Positions 47,603-56,040 are shown, counted from the stretch's first letter. The stretch: DNA of 64,000 bases from a candidate division WOR-3 bacterium (GCA_016867815.1 VGIR01000006.1:1-64000); one strand, 5' to 3'. Made by a program: numbers and translations. The notes: a model not told the origin generated them from the letters alone.

Positions 47603-49510
47603 TTGGCAGAGCAGCACAGTCTGTTTCCGAATCAGGCCGCAGAGTTCGTCGCCCTGACCCACTATTGCCGGTGGCGGGAGGAAGACGGCCGCCGCGAAAC
47701 GTGGGACGAAGTGGTGGAGCGGGTCGTATCGTTCCTGCGCAACAACACGCCCGGGCGCGAGGGCGTGCCGCCCCGGGTGTGGGAAAGGATACGGGACGGG
47801 CTCGCGACGTTCAGCGTGATGCCGTCGATGCGGCTGGTGGCGACCGCGGGCCCGGTCGTGCTCAAGGACAACGCGTGCATCTACAACTGCGCCTATTTCC
47901 CGATCCGGGACCTGCGCAGTTTCTCCGAGTTGATGTTCCTGCTGATGTGCGGATCGGGCGTCGGGTTCTCAGTGGAACGGGAGTTCGTGCAGCAGTTGCC
48001 GCCGGTGGCGCAGCCGGGCGTGGACTGCCGCGATGACTACGCGATAGAGGATTCGCGCGAGGGCTGGGCCAAGGCATTCCTTTTCGCCCTCGAGACCTGG
48101 TTCGCGGGCGAGTCGGTGCGTTTCGACTTCTCGCAAATCCGCCCGTACGGCGCGCGGCTGAAGCAGATGGGAGGCAGGGCGTCGGGCGCCGAATCGCTGC
48201 AGCATCTGTTCGCCGACGTCGAGGCAATCGTGCGCCGGGCTGCGGGCCGGCGCCTGACGCCGCTGGAGTGCCACGACATCTGCTGCATGGTGGCCGAGAA
48301 GATCGTGATGGGCGGGAAGCGCCGTTCGGCCATGATCTCGTTTTCGGACCTCGATGACGAGGAGATGCGCCACGCCAAGGACTTCTCGCGCGGCCCGGTC
48401 CCGTCCTACCGGTTCATCGCCAACAACAGCGTAGCCTACACGAAGAAGCCGGACCCGATTGTGTTCATGAACGAGTGGGCGGCGATGGCCGCCTCCGGCT
48501 CGGGCGAACGCGGCATCCTGAACACGAGCGCCGTGCCGGTCGCCTGCTCGCAGACCCGCAAGTACCGCGGGGACGAACGCACCAATCCCTGCGGCGAGAT
48601 CATCCTCCGCCCGCACCAGTTCTGCAATCTCTCCGAGGTGGTGCTGCGGCCCGCGGACGACATCGGCACGCTGGTCGACAAGGTGAAGACCGCGGCCTGG
48701 CTGGGCGTGATCCAGGGGACTTTCACTTTCTTCCCGTTCCTGCGCAAGGAGTGGGCGGAGAACTGCAACGAGGAACGGCTGGCAGGGGTGTCTTTGACCG
48801 GGCAGATGGACCACCCGTCGCTCCTCACCGAGAAGGTGCTGGAGCAGTTGAAGACCGTGGTCGAGCGCACGGTCGAGGAGGCCGCCCGCTGTCTCGGGGT
48901 TCCGGCCGCCACCGCTTACACCTGCGTCAAGCCGTCGGGCACGGTGTCGCAACTGGTAGACTCCGCCAGCGGCCTGCACCCGCGCTGGAGTCGCTACTAC
49001 CTGCGCCGCTACCGGATTGCGGCCAACGACCCGGTCCTGGCCATGCTCCGTGCCCAGGGGTTGCCCTGGGAGCCGGAAACCGGCCAGACCCGCGACAACT
49101 TCACGACCGCGGTCGTCACCTTCCCGGTCCAGGCGCCCGCGACCGCGGTCTTCCGCGACGGGATGGACGCGTTCAAACAACTCGACTGGTACCGCAAGGT
49201 GCAGCAGCACTGGTGCACGCACAACGCCTCCTGCACGGTCTACGTGAAGCCGGATGAGTGGCTGAAGGTCGCGAACTACGTCTACGAGCACTGGGAAGAG
49301 ATCGTCGGTGTAACGTTCTACCCTTACACCGATGCCGAGTACGAGCTGGCGCCGTTCGAGGAGATCGACGAGGCGACGTACCGGGACCGGGCGGCGAAGT
49401 TCCCGAAACTCGACTTCTCGCAGCTCGGCAAGTTCGAGGCGATGACCGGCGACACCACGACCGTGGACGTCGAGCCGGCCTGTTTCGCGGGCCGCTGCGA
49501 GATTCTCTAG
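47603..49510 (+). CDS. nrdJ: Adenosylcobalamin-dependent ribonucleotide reductase (class II)
   Basis: About 635 residues. It reduces ribonucleoside triphosphates to deoxy forms using a B12-generated thiyl radical. Visible features are the first redox Cys in the N-terminal barrel strand (CIYNCAYFPI), the finger loop NPCGEIILRPHQFCNLSE with active Cys and Glu, the Pro/Ser-rich TCVKPSGTVSQLVDSASGLHPRW, and the C-terminal shuttle pair C-FAGR-C in ACFAGRCEIL. The monomeric RTPR type is the closest match. I place the start at the TTG at 47603, 5 nt after AGGAG; the in-frame GTG at 47588 has no ribosome site. Confidence 0.93.
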   Translation: MAEQHSLFPNQAAEFVALTHYCRWREEDGRRETWDEVVERVVSFLRNNTPGREGVPPRVWERIRDGLATFSVMPSMRLVATAGPVVLKDNACIYNCAYFPIRDLRSFSELMFLLMCGSGVGFSVEREFVQQLPPVAQPGVDCRDDYAIEDSREGWAKAFLFALETWFAGESVRFDFSQIRPYGARLKQMGGRASGAESLQHLFADVEAIVRRAAGRRLTPLECHDICCMVAEKIVMGGKRRSAMISFSDLDDEEMRHAKDFSRGPVPSYRFIANNSVAYTKKPDPIVFMNEWAAMAASGSGERGILNTSAVPVACSQTRKYRGDERTNPCGEIILRPHQFCNLSEVVLRPADDIGTLVDKVKTAAWLGVIQGTFTFFPFLRKEWAENCNEERLAGVSLTGQMDHPSLLTEKVLEQLKTVVERTVEEAARCLGVPAATAYTCVKPSGTVSQLVDSASGLHPRWSRYYLRRYRIAANDPVLAMLRAQGLPWEPETGQTRDNFTTAVVTFPVQAPATAVFRDGMDAFKQLDWYRKVQQHWCTHNASCTVYVKPDEWLKVANYVYEHWEEIVGVTFYPYTDAEYELAPFEEIDEATYRDRAAKFPKLDFSQLGKFEAMTGDTTTVDVEPACFAGRCEIL

Positions 49511-49524
49511 CGCGGGCGCGGGCT

Positions 49525-49551
49525 TTGACACTCGGAGCCGGCCCTTACAGT
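49525..49551 (+). promoter_or_regulatory. Possible promoter of the O-methyltransferase gene
   Basis: TTGACA (49525-49530) with TACAGT (49546-49551) at a short 15-nt spacer; a GGGAG ribosome site follows before the ATG at 49593. Confidence 0.4.
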
Positions 49552-49592
49552 ACCTTCTCTCAGGCAGACTCGCAACCGAAGGGAGACGAGTG

Positions 49593-50255
49593 ATGTCTAA
49601 CCGAACCATCTACCTGAACGACGCGCTGTACGAGTACCTGCTCGGGGCCTCGCTGCGCGAGCCGGACGTGCTGCGCGAGCTGCGCGACGAAACTCGGCCG
49701 ATGCCTGAGGCCGACTGCCAGATTTCGCCCGAGCAGGGGCAATTCATGGCTCTGCTCCTGCGGGTGATGGGCGCGAAGCGCGTGCTTGAGGTCGGGACCT
49801 TCACGGGTTACAGCTCGCTCGCGATGGCGCTCGCGCTGCCTGAGAATGGGAAGGTCATCACCTGCGATCGAAGCGAAACATGGACGGCAGTCGCCCGGCG
49901 CTACTGGCGGAAGGCCGGAGTCGAGGGCCGAATCGAACTCCGCCTGGGCGAGGCGCAGAAGACGCTGACGCAACTGCGCAAGGAGCGCGGACGCGACAGC
50001 TTCGACTTCGCGTTCATCGATGCCGACAAGACAAAGGACGGCGCCTACTTCGAGCAGTGCATGGAGTTGGTGCGTTCGGGCGGCATTATCGCTATCGACA
50101 ACACTCTGTGGAGCGGCAGGGTGGCGGACCGGGCGAAGCGCGATGCCGACACGCGGGCCATCCGCGCCTTCAATGCCGCGCGGGTTGATGACCAGCGCAT
50201 CGACCTGAGCCTGGTGCCGATTGCCGACGGCCTCACCCTCTGCCGCAAGCGCTGA
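49593..50255 (+). CDS. SAM-dependent O-methyltransferase (family 3)
   Basis: 220 residues of the catechol/caffeoyl-CoA O-methyltransferase class. It has ISPEQGQFMALLLRVMGAKRVLEVGTFTGYSSLAMALALP (SAM motif I with the conserved TGYSSL), DRSETW as motif II, FDFAFIDADKTKDGAYFEQCM (metal-binding DADK) and GGIIAIDNTLWSGRV (the second metal and catalytic segment, with Asp-Asn). It transfers a methyl group to a hydroxyl of an unknown small molecule, usually with Mg2+. It is monocistronic, with a UUCG-loop terminator downstream. A GTG three bases earlier could also start it. Confidence 0.9.
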   Translation: MSNRTIYLNDALYEYLLGASLREPDVLRELRDETRPMPEADCQISPEQGQFMALLLRVMGAKRVLEVGTFTGYSSLAMALALPENGKVITCDRSETWTAVARRYWRKAGVEGRIELRLGEAQKTLTQLRKERGRDSFDFAFIDADKTKDGAYFEQCMELVRSGGIIAIDNTLWSGRVADRAKRDADTRAIRAFNAARVDDQRIDLSLVPIADGLTLCRKR

Positions 50256-50270
50256 GATACCGGCACAGAC

Positions 50271-50370
50271 AATTCAGTAGTCAGAAACCAGATGCCAGAA
50301 TTCGGAGAGGTGGATTCTGAAGCAATGGCACATGGGCGCCCGTTCTGAGACTTCTGACATCTGACCTCGG
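50271..50370. repeat. CAGAAxCCAGATGCCAGAATT-type repeat
   Basis: AGTCAGAAACCAGATGCCAG, AATTCGG, GATTCTGAAG and TTCTGAGACTTCTGACATCT lie in this stretch. The first and last parts are roughly inverse to each other, as in the related repeat at 61.9 kb. Confidence 0.55.
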
Positions 50371-50374
50371 TTGT

Positions 50375-50399
50375 GCCCTTCTTCGGGAGGGCTTTACTT
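50375..50399 (+). terminator. Terminator with UUCG tetraloop
   Basis: GCCCTTC (50375-50381), loop TTCG, GGAGGGC (50386-50392) and then TTTACTT: a 7-bp stem closed by the very stable C(UUCG)G loop. It ends the methyltransferase transcript, about 120 bases after the stop, and argues that the next gene starts further downstream. Confidence 0.72.
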
Positions 50400-50436
50400 G
50401 TGGAGGGCTGCGCCTAGACTGACCGCCGACCACCAG

Positions 50437-51321
50437 ATGAAAGCCGCCAATTCGTCCCTGCTCATGCTCGCGACCGGCGCGGCGATCGTCAGCTTCACTG
50501 GGCCGATTGTGCGCGTGCTCGCCGTGGCGCCCACGGTCACCGCGTTCTACCGGATGGTCTTCGGCGGCGCCATACTGCTGCTGATCGTCGGGCTTGCGCG
50601 GGAGCGCCTGAGACTGGACCGTAACTCGCTTCCGCTCGCCGCGGCCGCCGCTCTTTCGTTCGCCTTTGATATGACGATGTGGAACCGCAGCATCCGGCTG
50701 GTCGGGCCGGGCCTCGCTACTATCCTGGTCGGCTGCCAGGTGTTTCCCATGGCCGGCATCGGTCTTCTTTTCGGCCGAGAGAAGCTGACCTGGCGCCTTG
50801 CCGCGGCAGCGCCGCTGGCAATCGTCGGCCTGGCGATGATAGTCGGCGTTGACTGGCGGCTTGGCAGCACCGGGTTCAGGCACGGCGTCCTTTTTGGGCT
50901 CGGCAGCGCCTGCTGCTACACCGGGTATCTCGTGGCCCTGCGCCGGCTGCAGCACAGCGCTGGGCTGGCCGGGCGAGTTTCAAACATGGCGACCGTGTCG
51001 GCGTGCTGTGCCGGCTTTCTTGGCATCATTGCCCTGATACAGCGGGAGAGTTTCGGGATTCCGGACGTGCCGAGCCTGGGTCTGTTGCTGGCCCTGGGCG
51101 TCATCGGGCAGGTGCTGGCGTGGGTGCTCATGTCCGGCGGCCTGCCGCGCGTTCGCCGTTCACTGGCGGGTCTGCTGCTCCTGCTACAACCCCTGCTGGC
51201 GGCGGTCTGGGACGTGGTCTTCTTCAGGCATCCGGTGTCGTTCATGCAGGCTGCGGGCGCGACTGTGACACTTCTCGCCATCTACCTCGGCACGATCGCA
51301 GGGCCTGCCGAGGTCGACTAG
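50437..51321 (+). CDS. EamA-family (DMT) membrane transporter
   Basis: About 294 residues with ten hydrophobic helices in two EamA halves (LMLATGAAIVSFTGPIVRVL, TAFYRMVFGGAILLLIVGLA, and in the second half GVLFGLGSACCYTGYLVAL, LLLQPLLAAVWDVVFF). The conserved 'FYRM' and a Pro in the helix-4 and helix-9 areas are present. It exports or imports small metabolites across the inner membrane; substrate unknown. I chose the ATG at 50437 because a terminator hairpin lies in the longer open frame; no clear ribosome site precedes it. Confidence 0.85.
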   Translation: MKAANSSLLMLATGAAIVSFTGPIVRVLAVAPTVTAFYRMVFGGAILLLIVGLARERLRLDRNSLPLAAAAALSFAFDMTMWNRSIRLVGPGLATILVGCQVFPMAGIGLLFGREKLTWRLAAAAPLAIVGLAMIVGVDWRLGSTGFRHGVLFGLGSACCYTGYLVALRRLQHSAGLAGRVSNMATVSACCAGFLGIIALIQRESFGIPDVPSLGLLLALGVIGQVLAWVLMSGGLPRVRRSLAGLLLLLQPLLAAVWDVVFFRHPVSFMQAAGATVTLLAIYLGTIAGPAEVD

Positions 51322-51338
51322 GGCAACGGTTCGGCCGA

Positions 51339-51386
51339 AGTCAGATGCCAGAATTCAGAGTGCAGAAGTCGGAGTCCGCAATCTCG
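51339..51386. repeat. CAGAATTCAGAGTGCAGAAGT-type repeat
   Basis: AGTCAGATGCCAGAATTCAG followed by AGTGCAGAAGTCGGAGTC: a dispersed word repeat filling the gap between the convergent transporter and asparaginase genes. Confidence 0.6.
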
Positions 51387-51397
51387 GCGGCTGGCTG

Positions 51398-52507
51398 CTA
51401 GCCGACAGTCAGTTCGCCGGCGAGATCCTGGCTCAGAAGTAGCCGCACTTCGGCTGGTCTGAGATTCGAGTCGCCGAGCAGGACCATCAACTTCACCAGC
51501 GCGGCCTCGGGCGTGATGTCGCGGCCGGATACGACTCCGGCGTCGATCAGTTGGGCGCTCGCCTTGTAGCGCTCGAGTTCGACCGTTCCGCCGCCGCACT
51601 GAGTAACGGCAATTGCCACGACCCCGCGCTCTACCGCCGCCGCAATCGGGTCGAGAACCCTTGAGTCAGATGGCACGGTGCCGGCGCCGTAGGTCATCAG
51701 GACTACGCCTTTGAGGCGCGGGTCGGAGAGCACGTCCTCCAGAATCGACGCTTCCTGAATCCCGGGAAAGAAGATGACGGAGGCGACATTGGGCTCGATG
51801 TGGCTGCGCAGACGCAGGCGTGAGCCCGGTGGCCGCAGGACGCGACGGTCGACAATGATGCTCTCACCGGCGGAAGCGAGCCGCGGGTAGTTGGGAGACG
51901 TGAACGCGGCGAACCCGGAGGCGTTCACCTTGCGGCTGCGGTTGCCGCGTAGCAGCTCCTCGTGGAAGAAGATTGAGACCTCGGGGACGACAGGCAGACC
52001 TGAGTGCTTCGGGTTGGCGATGAGCAACGAGGTGAGCAGATTCTGGAGGGCATCGTTGCGCACGTTGGCAAGGTGCGAGCGCTGCGCGCCGGTGAGCAGA
52101 ACGGGCTTGCCCAGCCCCTCGAGCATGAAGCTGAGCGCTGATGCGGTGTAGACCATGGTGTCGGTGCCGTGGAGCACGACAAAGCCCTCGTAGCGGTCGT
52201 AGCTCTCCTCGATGAGCCGCGCCAGTTCGACCCAGTATCCCGGTCCGATGTTGCATGAGTCGAGCGGTTCGAGGCTGGCGCCATCCACATTGAACCCGAT
52301 GTAGCGCGGGTTGGTGCTGCCGTCGGCCAGGAGTTCCGAGAGCGAAGATGTGCGACGGCGGAAATCTGCCCAGTCGACGACCACGAGCGGGCTCTGCGGG
52401 TCCGACGGGTCGCGGGGCATCGAGCCGATGGTGCCGCCGGTGTAAATGACCAGCACACCCGAGCCGCGGTTACCGGCCTCGTAGCGGTGCTGGGACGCGG
52501 TGGCCAT
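51398..52507 (-). CDS. ansA: Type I L-asparaginase
   Basis: About 369 residues. Asparaginases hydrolyse Asn to Asp and ammonia. The first catalytic Thr motif is VLVIYTGGTIGSMP, the second is FVVLHGTDTMVYTASALSFML, followed by GKPVLLTGAQRSHLANVRNDALQNL. There is no signal peptide, so the enzyme is cytoplasmic. I chose the ATG at 52507: on the minus strand a promoter (TTGACT-17-TAGATT) lies only 7 nt before it, and no ribosome site is seen. The longer frame to 52543 would start inside the -35 box. Confidence 0.93.
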   Translation of the reverse strand: MATASQHRYEAGNRGSGVLVIYTGGTIGSMPRDPSDPQSPLVVVDWADFRRRTSSLSELLADGSTNPRYIGFNVDGASLEPLDSCNIGPGYWVELARLIEESYDRYEGFVVLHGTDTMVYTASALSFMLEGLGKPVLLTGAQRSHLANVRNDALQNLLTSLLIANPKHSGLPVVPEVSIFFHEELLRGNRSRKVNASGFAAFTSPNYPRLASAGESIIVDRRVLRPPGSRLRLRSHIEPNVASVIFFPGIQEASILEDVLSDPRLKGVVLMTYGAGTVPSDSRVLDPIAAAVERGVVAIAVTQCGGGTVELERYKASAQLIDAGVVSGRDITPEAALVKLMVLLGDSNLRPAEVRLLLSQDLAGELTVG

Positions 52508-52514
52508 CAGGCAG

Positions 52515-52543
52515 AATCTAGCCGCGATATCGTCCGGAGTCAA
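52515..52543 (-). promoter_or_regulatory. Promoter of the asparaginase gene (leaderless)
   Basis: On the minus strand TTGACT (52538-52543), a 17-nt spacer and TAGATT (52515-52520), 7 nt before the ATG. Confidence 0.6.
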
Positions 52544-52563
52544 ACACGGGCCGGAGGCGAGGC

Positions 52564-52592
52564 TTGACGAAGGGCGGTCAGCGCCGGAGAAT
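52564..52592 (+). promoter_or_regulatory. Promoter of the SGNH hydrolase gene (leaderless)
   Basis: TTGACG (52564-52569), a 17-nt spacer and GAGAAT (52587-52592), 8 nt before the ATG at 52601. It stands back to back with the asparaginase promoter, with 20 bp between the two -35 boxes. Confidence 0.5.
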
Positions 52593-52600
52593 CACTGGCC

Positions 52601-53539
52601 ATGTATGGCCTGCGTGCAGTCGCTCTCATCCTCGCGCTCGCTGGTCTGGCCACGGCTGACGACTCGCTGCTGGTGCTCTTCGTCGGGAACAGCTACACGT
52701 ACGTGAACGACCTGCCCGGGCTGTTCCAGGGGCTATCTGAGGCCGGGGGCCGGCCGTTGCGGACCGACGCCGGCACGTTCGGCGGCTACTCGCTTAACGA
52801 CCACGCCAACTCGCAGGCGACGCTCGACAAGATCGCACAGGATTCGTGGTCCTTCGTGGTGCTGCAGGAGCAGAGCGTCATACCGACGATTCACTATTGG
52901 CGGTACAACAGCATGTACCCGGCTTCCCGCCTGCTAGACTCGCTCATCAGGCTCCAGGACGCGAAGACCGTCTTCTTCACGACGTGGGGTCGGAAGCATG
53001 GCGGCCAGTGGAGCTATGGTGACTCGCTGAGCCCGGATTTCCGCGACTTCTTCGAGATGCAGGATAGCTTGTGCGTGGCCTACCAGGAGATCGCGGGCGA
53101 GTTGTCCTCTGGCCTCTGCCCGGTCGGGACGGCTTTTGCCCGCGCCCGCCAGGTTGACTCGCTCGTGGACCTGTGGCAGGGCGACAACAGCCATCCTACA
53201 CTCGAGGGTACCTACCTCGGAGCATGCGTGTTCTACGCGGTTCTACACGAGGCGAACCCGGTGGGCCTGCAGTTCTACGGTGGCCTGGACTCGGCGACCG
53301 CGCGGTTCTGCCAGGAGATCGCCTGGCAGACTGTGTCGGATATTACTGACGCACCGACAGGCGAGCGGCAGCGGGTCGAGAGAGGTTTGTACGTCTTGAG
53401 TTCTTTGCCCACGGGTATGACAGTGTATGACCTATCGGGAGCAAACGTCACGGCGAGGGGTGCGTTTCTGCCGCGCGGGGTGTATTTCGTCCGACAGGAC
53501 CAGGCGCAGGCAGCGCAGAAGGTCGTTGTTGTCCGCTAG
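52601..53539 (+). CDS. Secreted SGNH/GDSL-type hydrolase with sorting-like C-terminus
   Basis: 312 residues with a signal peptide (AVALILALAGLATA-DD). Block I is LLVLFVGNSYTYVNDL (GNSYT in place of GDS), the block with Gly is FGGYSLNDHANS, and the catalytic Asp-His is in DNSHPT. It resembles the DUF4886 type of SGNH esterases. It probably cleaves acyl esters outside the cytoplasm; the substrate is unknown. The C-terminus (VYDLSGANVTARGAFLPRGVYFVRQDQAQAAQKVVVVR) is a short relative of the sorting tag of the propeller genes, suggesting the same export route. Confidence 0.82.
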   Translation: MYGLRAVALILALAGLATADDSLLVLFVGNSYTYVNDLPGLFQGLSEAGGRPLRTDAGTFGGYSLNDHANSQATLDKIAQDSWSFVVLQEQSVIPTIHYWRYNSMYPASRLLDSLIRLQDAKTVFFTTWGRKHGGQWSYGDSLSPDFRDFFEMQDSLCVAYQEIAGELSSGLCPVGTAFARARQVDSLVDLWQGDNSHPTLEGTYLGACVFYAVLHEANPVGLQFYGGLDSATARFCQEIAWQTVSDITDAPTGERQRVERGLYVLSSLPTGMTVYDLSGANVTARGAFLPRGVYFVRQDQAQAAQKVVVVR

Positions 53540-53584
53540 CGTCGGGACGATGCAGTCGATTGCTGCAGCATGAGAGGAGTAGAG

Positions 53585-53962
53585 ATGGCAAAACACAGGG
53601 TGAAAGGACTGGCCTTCGCGTCGGTGTACGTCGACGACTTCGAGAAGGCCTATCGGTTCTACGCCGAAGTCCTCGGTCTGGAAAAGGAGTACGACATGGG
53701 GAGCGCGGCATGCTTCTTCAAGCTTCCCGACAACACCGGGCTCTACCTGCAGGGCAAGAACAAGGCCGCGAGCTACGGAGAAGACACGATGCGCACCGCG
53801 TTTGTCTTCTCGGTCGAGTCGGCCGAGGCAACCTATGAGCGACTCAAGGCCGCGGGTGTCAGGTTCATCTACGCGGAGCCGAAGCACATGGGTGGAGACA
53901 ACTACTGGTTCCAGTTCTACGACCCGGCGGGCAACATCCTAGAAGCACTCGGGGGCAAGTAG
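53585..53962 (+). CDS. VOC (glyoxalase/dioxygenase-fold) protein
   Basis: 125 residues, one VOC domain: HRVKGLAFASVYVDDFEKAYRFYAEVLGLEKEYDM, then LPDNTGLYLQGKN and FYDPAGNILEALGGK. The metal residues usual in glyoxalases are only partly present (Glu in the last strand), so the reaction is unknown. GAGGAG lies 6 nt before the ATG at 53585, which is preferred over an ATG at 53570. The next gene begins 12 nt downstream, with the stop TAG forming part of AGGAGG, so the two are probably in one operon. Confidence 0.85.
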   Translation: MAKHRVKGLAFASVYVDDFEKAYRFYAEVLGLEKEYDMGSAACFFKLPDNTGLYLQGKNKAASYGEDTMRTAFVFSVESAEATYERLKAAGVRFIYAEPKHMGGDNYWFQFYDPAGNILEALGGK

Positions 53963-53974
53963 GAGGCACGGGCG

Positions 53975-54505
53975 ATGGCGACGGACAAGGGACTCGTGGT
54001 CAGCATCAACCGGGCGCCGGTGCTCGCTTTGTGGGCTACGGTCGTGGCCGAGCGGCTGGGCTTCAGCCGCGAAGAGGCGCTGTCGCTCGGCAAGGCGGTG
54101 ACCGGCCTGAACGCGCAGGCCAAGGGGCGGCACCTCGGGATATACAAGAAGCACGAGATGCCGGGAGAGCGACGCGAGGGGTGGGCGGACTCGGTCGAGT
54201 TGTTCGGCCGGGAGGTGCCGGTGACGCGTACCGCGGAAGGCGTGCGCGCCTTGTCAAAGGGTGAACCGGTTCCGGCCCGAAGCGCTCAGGCGTATCTTGA
54301 GTCCAAGTTCGGCGAACACCTGGCAGCCGTACGGGCGGCGATGGAAGAGCTGGCCAAGTCGATGAAGCCGGACGTCCTGGCTGCCCGGGCCTTTGCCTTT
54401 TACGCGCAGTTCCGACCGCAGATTCCCGACGGAGTCAAAGGCTGGGGCGCAAAGGGAGAGTTGGATACGGATCTCATCCGATCGCTGGCAGGCCCCCGGA
54501 AGTGA
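53975..54505 (+). CDS. Conserved-looking hypothetical cytoplasmic protein
   Basis: 176 residues. The beginning (LVVSINRAPVLALWATVVAERLGFSREEALSLGKAVTGLNAQAKGRHLGIY) is a compact helical segment that recurs in unnamed bacterial proteins in my memory. The middle reads WADSVELFGREVPVTRTAEGVRALSKGEP and the end is a helical stretch plus GVKGWGAKGELDTDLIRSL. There is no signal peptide or membrane helix. It lies between a VOC gene and the reductase-like gene, overlapping the latter by 4 bp (GTGA). I do not recognise a function. Confidence 0.75.
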   Translation: MATDKGLVVSINRAPVLALWATVVAERLGFSREEALSLGKAVTGLNAQAKGRHLGIYKKHEMPGERREGWADSVELFGREVPVTRTAEGVRALSKGEPVPARSAQAYLESKFGEHLAAVRAAMEELAKSMKPDVLAARAFAFYAQFRPQIPDGVKGWGAKGELDTDLIRSLAGPRK

Positions 54506-55551
54506 CGAAGTCATCCGTGCCCGTGTCCTTCGGTTTTGCGGTACACCCGCCGACGCTCAGGCACATACGCAAGGCCGTGCCCGCGCTATGCCTCGTCCCT
54601 GATGGTCTCGTCGTGTCCCTCATCAGTCTTCAGAAGCCGTGCCTCATTTCACGCGTGCGCAAGGTCATTTCCGTTCTCGGAAACGAGGTCCAGGGTTTCT
54701 TCGTCGTCTGCCCGCTGCTGCCGAAGCAGATGCTCGAACTGGAGACGGAGTTCGTCATAGACCGCATTGTCGGTGCCGGCAGGATTGCCGAGAGGCTTGG
54801 CGCCGGAATCCTGGGCCTCGGCGGATACACGTCAATCGTCGGCGACAAAGGGCATACGGTTGCCTCCCGGATGAGAATCGCGGTGACGAGCGGAAGCGCG
54901 ATGACTGCCTGGTCGGCCGTCGAGGCGATTCGTCGTCTGGCCAAGCAGCGTGGCGTTGCCCCGGGCAGTTCGACGCTCGCGGTTATCGGCGCGAGCGGCT
55001 CCATCGGTTCGCTCTGCACCAAGGTGCTGGCACCCTCGGTCAAGAAGGTCATCATCAACGCCCGGCATCAGGACAGGCTGGAGAGGCTACGAGGCGATGT
55101 CGCTAGGTCCTGTGCCGCCGAGGTGATCGTGGAGATGGATGCTCACAAGGCCGTCGCGGCTGCCGACCTTATCATCACAACGACCAGCGCTCCAGACGCG
55201 TTGTTCACAGCAGAGGAACTGCGGCCGGGGAGCATAGTTGCCGACGTATCGGTGCCCAAGAACATCTCCAAAGCCCGGCATTCCCGCGACGACGTGACCG
55301 TGGTTGACGGAGGAAGGGTGAAGCTGCCAGGCAAGCCGGAGTTCAGCGTCGACATCGGGCTTTCCCGAGGCGTAGTATATGCCTGCATGGCCGAGACCAT
55401 GGCGCTGGCGCTCGAAGGCAGACTGGAGAACTTCTCCCTGGGTGACAACATCAGTCCGGCCAAGGTCGAGGAGATAGGGCAAATCGGCCGGAAGCACGGG
55501 TTTGAGGTCTGGCTCGGTGAAAGCGCCGTGGAGATTGAAGAGGAGGGGTGA
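54502..55551 (+). CDS. Acyl-ACP reductase-like (AAR/shikimate-dehydrogenase-fold) protein
   Basis: 349 residues from a GTG that overlaps the previous stop. The first part (FGFAVHPPTLRHIRKAVP...GLGGYTSIVGDKGHTV, ITSGSAMTAWSAVEAIRRL) and the Rossmann motif VIGASGSIGSLCTKVLA are like the fatty acyl-ACP reductases known from cyanobacteria. A Cys in YACMAETMALALEGR sits where those enzymes have their active Cys. Such enzymes reduce acyl-ACP to aldehyde with NADPH. An alternative reading is an uncharacterised shikimate/glutamyl-tRNA-reductase-like oxidoreductase. No aldehyde decarbonylase or wax synthase is nearby. Confidence 0.75.
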   Translation: MTKSSVPVSFGFAVHPPTLRHIRKAVPALCLVPDGLVVSLISLQKPCLISRVRKVISVLGNEVQGFFVVCPLLPKQMLELETEFVIDRIVGAGRIAERLGAGILGLGGYTSIVGDKGHTVASRMRIAVTSGSAMTAWSAVEAIRRLAKQRGVAPGSSTLAVIGASGSIGSLCTKVLAPSVKKVIINARHQDRLERLRGDVARSCAAEVIVEMDAHKAVAAADLIITTTSAPDALFTAEELRPGSIVADVSVPKNISKARHSRDDVTVVDGGRVKLPGKPEFSVDIGLSRGVVYACMAETMALALEGRLENFSLGDNISPAKVEEIGQIGRKHGFEVWLGESAVEIEEEG

Positions 55552-55573
55552 TGACGACAGGGGAAGGTGCCTG

Positions 55574-56026
55574 ATGCAGACCGGCCTGTTGAGTCTCGTT
55601 CAGTCGATGGTCACGCCGGCAGTGATGATCTCGGCGTGCGGGTTGCTGCTGCTGTCGGTCTCCAACAAGCTTGCGCGCATCGTTGACCGGATTCGCGGGC
55701 TGAACTCGGAGGATCGAGAACTGCCTGCGGATGTTGATATGGTCCGGCGCCTATCCATCCGCAATCAGATTGACATCCTGCTCCGCCGCGCCGTGCTCCT
55801 GCGCAACGCCTGCGGGCTGCTCTACTTTGCCGTGGCCGTCTTTGCCCTTACCTCTCTTTGCGTCGGCCTTTCGCATGCCGCCCAGTTCTTTGAGGTGCTG
55901 ATGCTCGTGCTTTTCGTCCTCGGGCTGGCATCGGTCGTCTGGGCCGGCATCCTCGCCTACCTCGAGATACGCCTCTCCCATCAGGCAATCATGGAGGAAA
56001 TCAAGGAGCTCCGGCTGCACGACTAG
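55574..56026 (+). CDS. DUF2721 family membrane protein
   Basis: 150 residues with three hydrophobic segments: an N-terminal one (MVTPAVMISACGLLLLSVSNKL) followed by ARIVDRIRGL, and two near the C-terminus (ACGLLYFAVAVFALTSLCVGL and VLMLVLFVLGLASVVWAGIL). The pattern 'PxxMISACGLLLLSxxNRLxRIVDRIR' is the hallmark of DUF2721. The function of the family is unknown. ATG 55574 follows GGGAAGG. Confidence 0.88.
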   Translation: MQTGLLSLVQSMVTPAVMISACGLLLLSVSNKLARIVDRIRGLNSEDRELPADVDMVRRLSIRNQIDILLRRAVLLRNACGLLYFAVAVFALTSLCVGLSHAAQFFEVLMLVLFVLGLASVVWAGILAYLEIRLSHQAIMEEIKELRLHD

Positions 56027-56040
56027 TCCGGCGACGGGGG

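Noticed and set aside
45215-47662. An 815-codon minus-strand open frame
   Set aside because: It covers feoB and the nrdJ start in antisense and has no recognisable domain.
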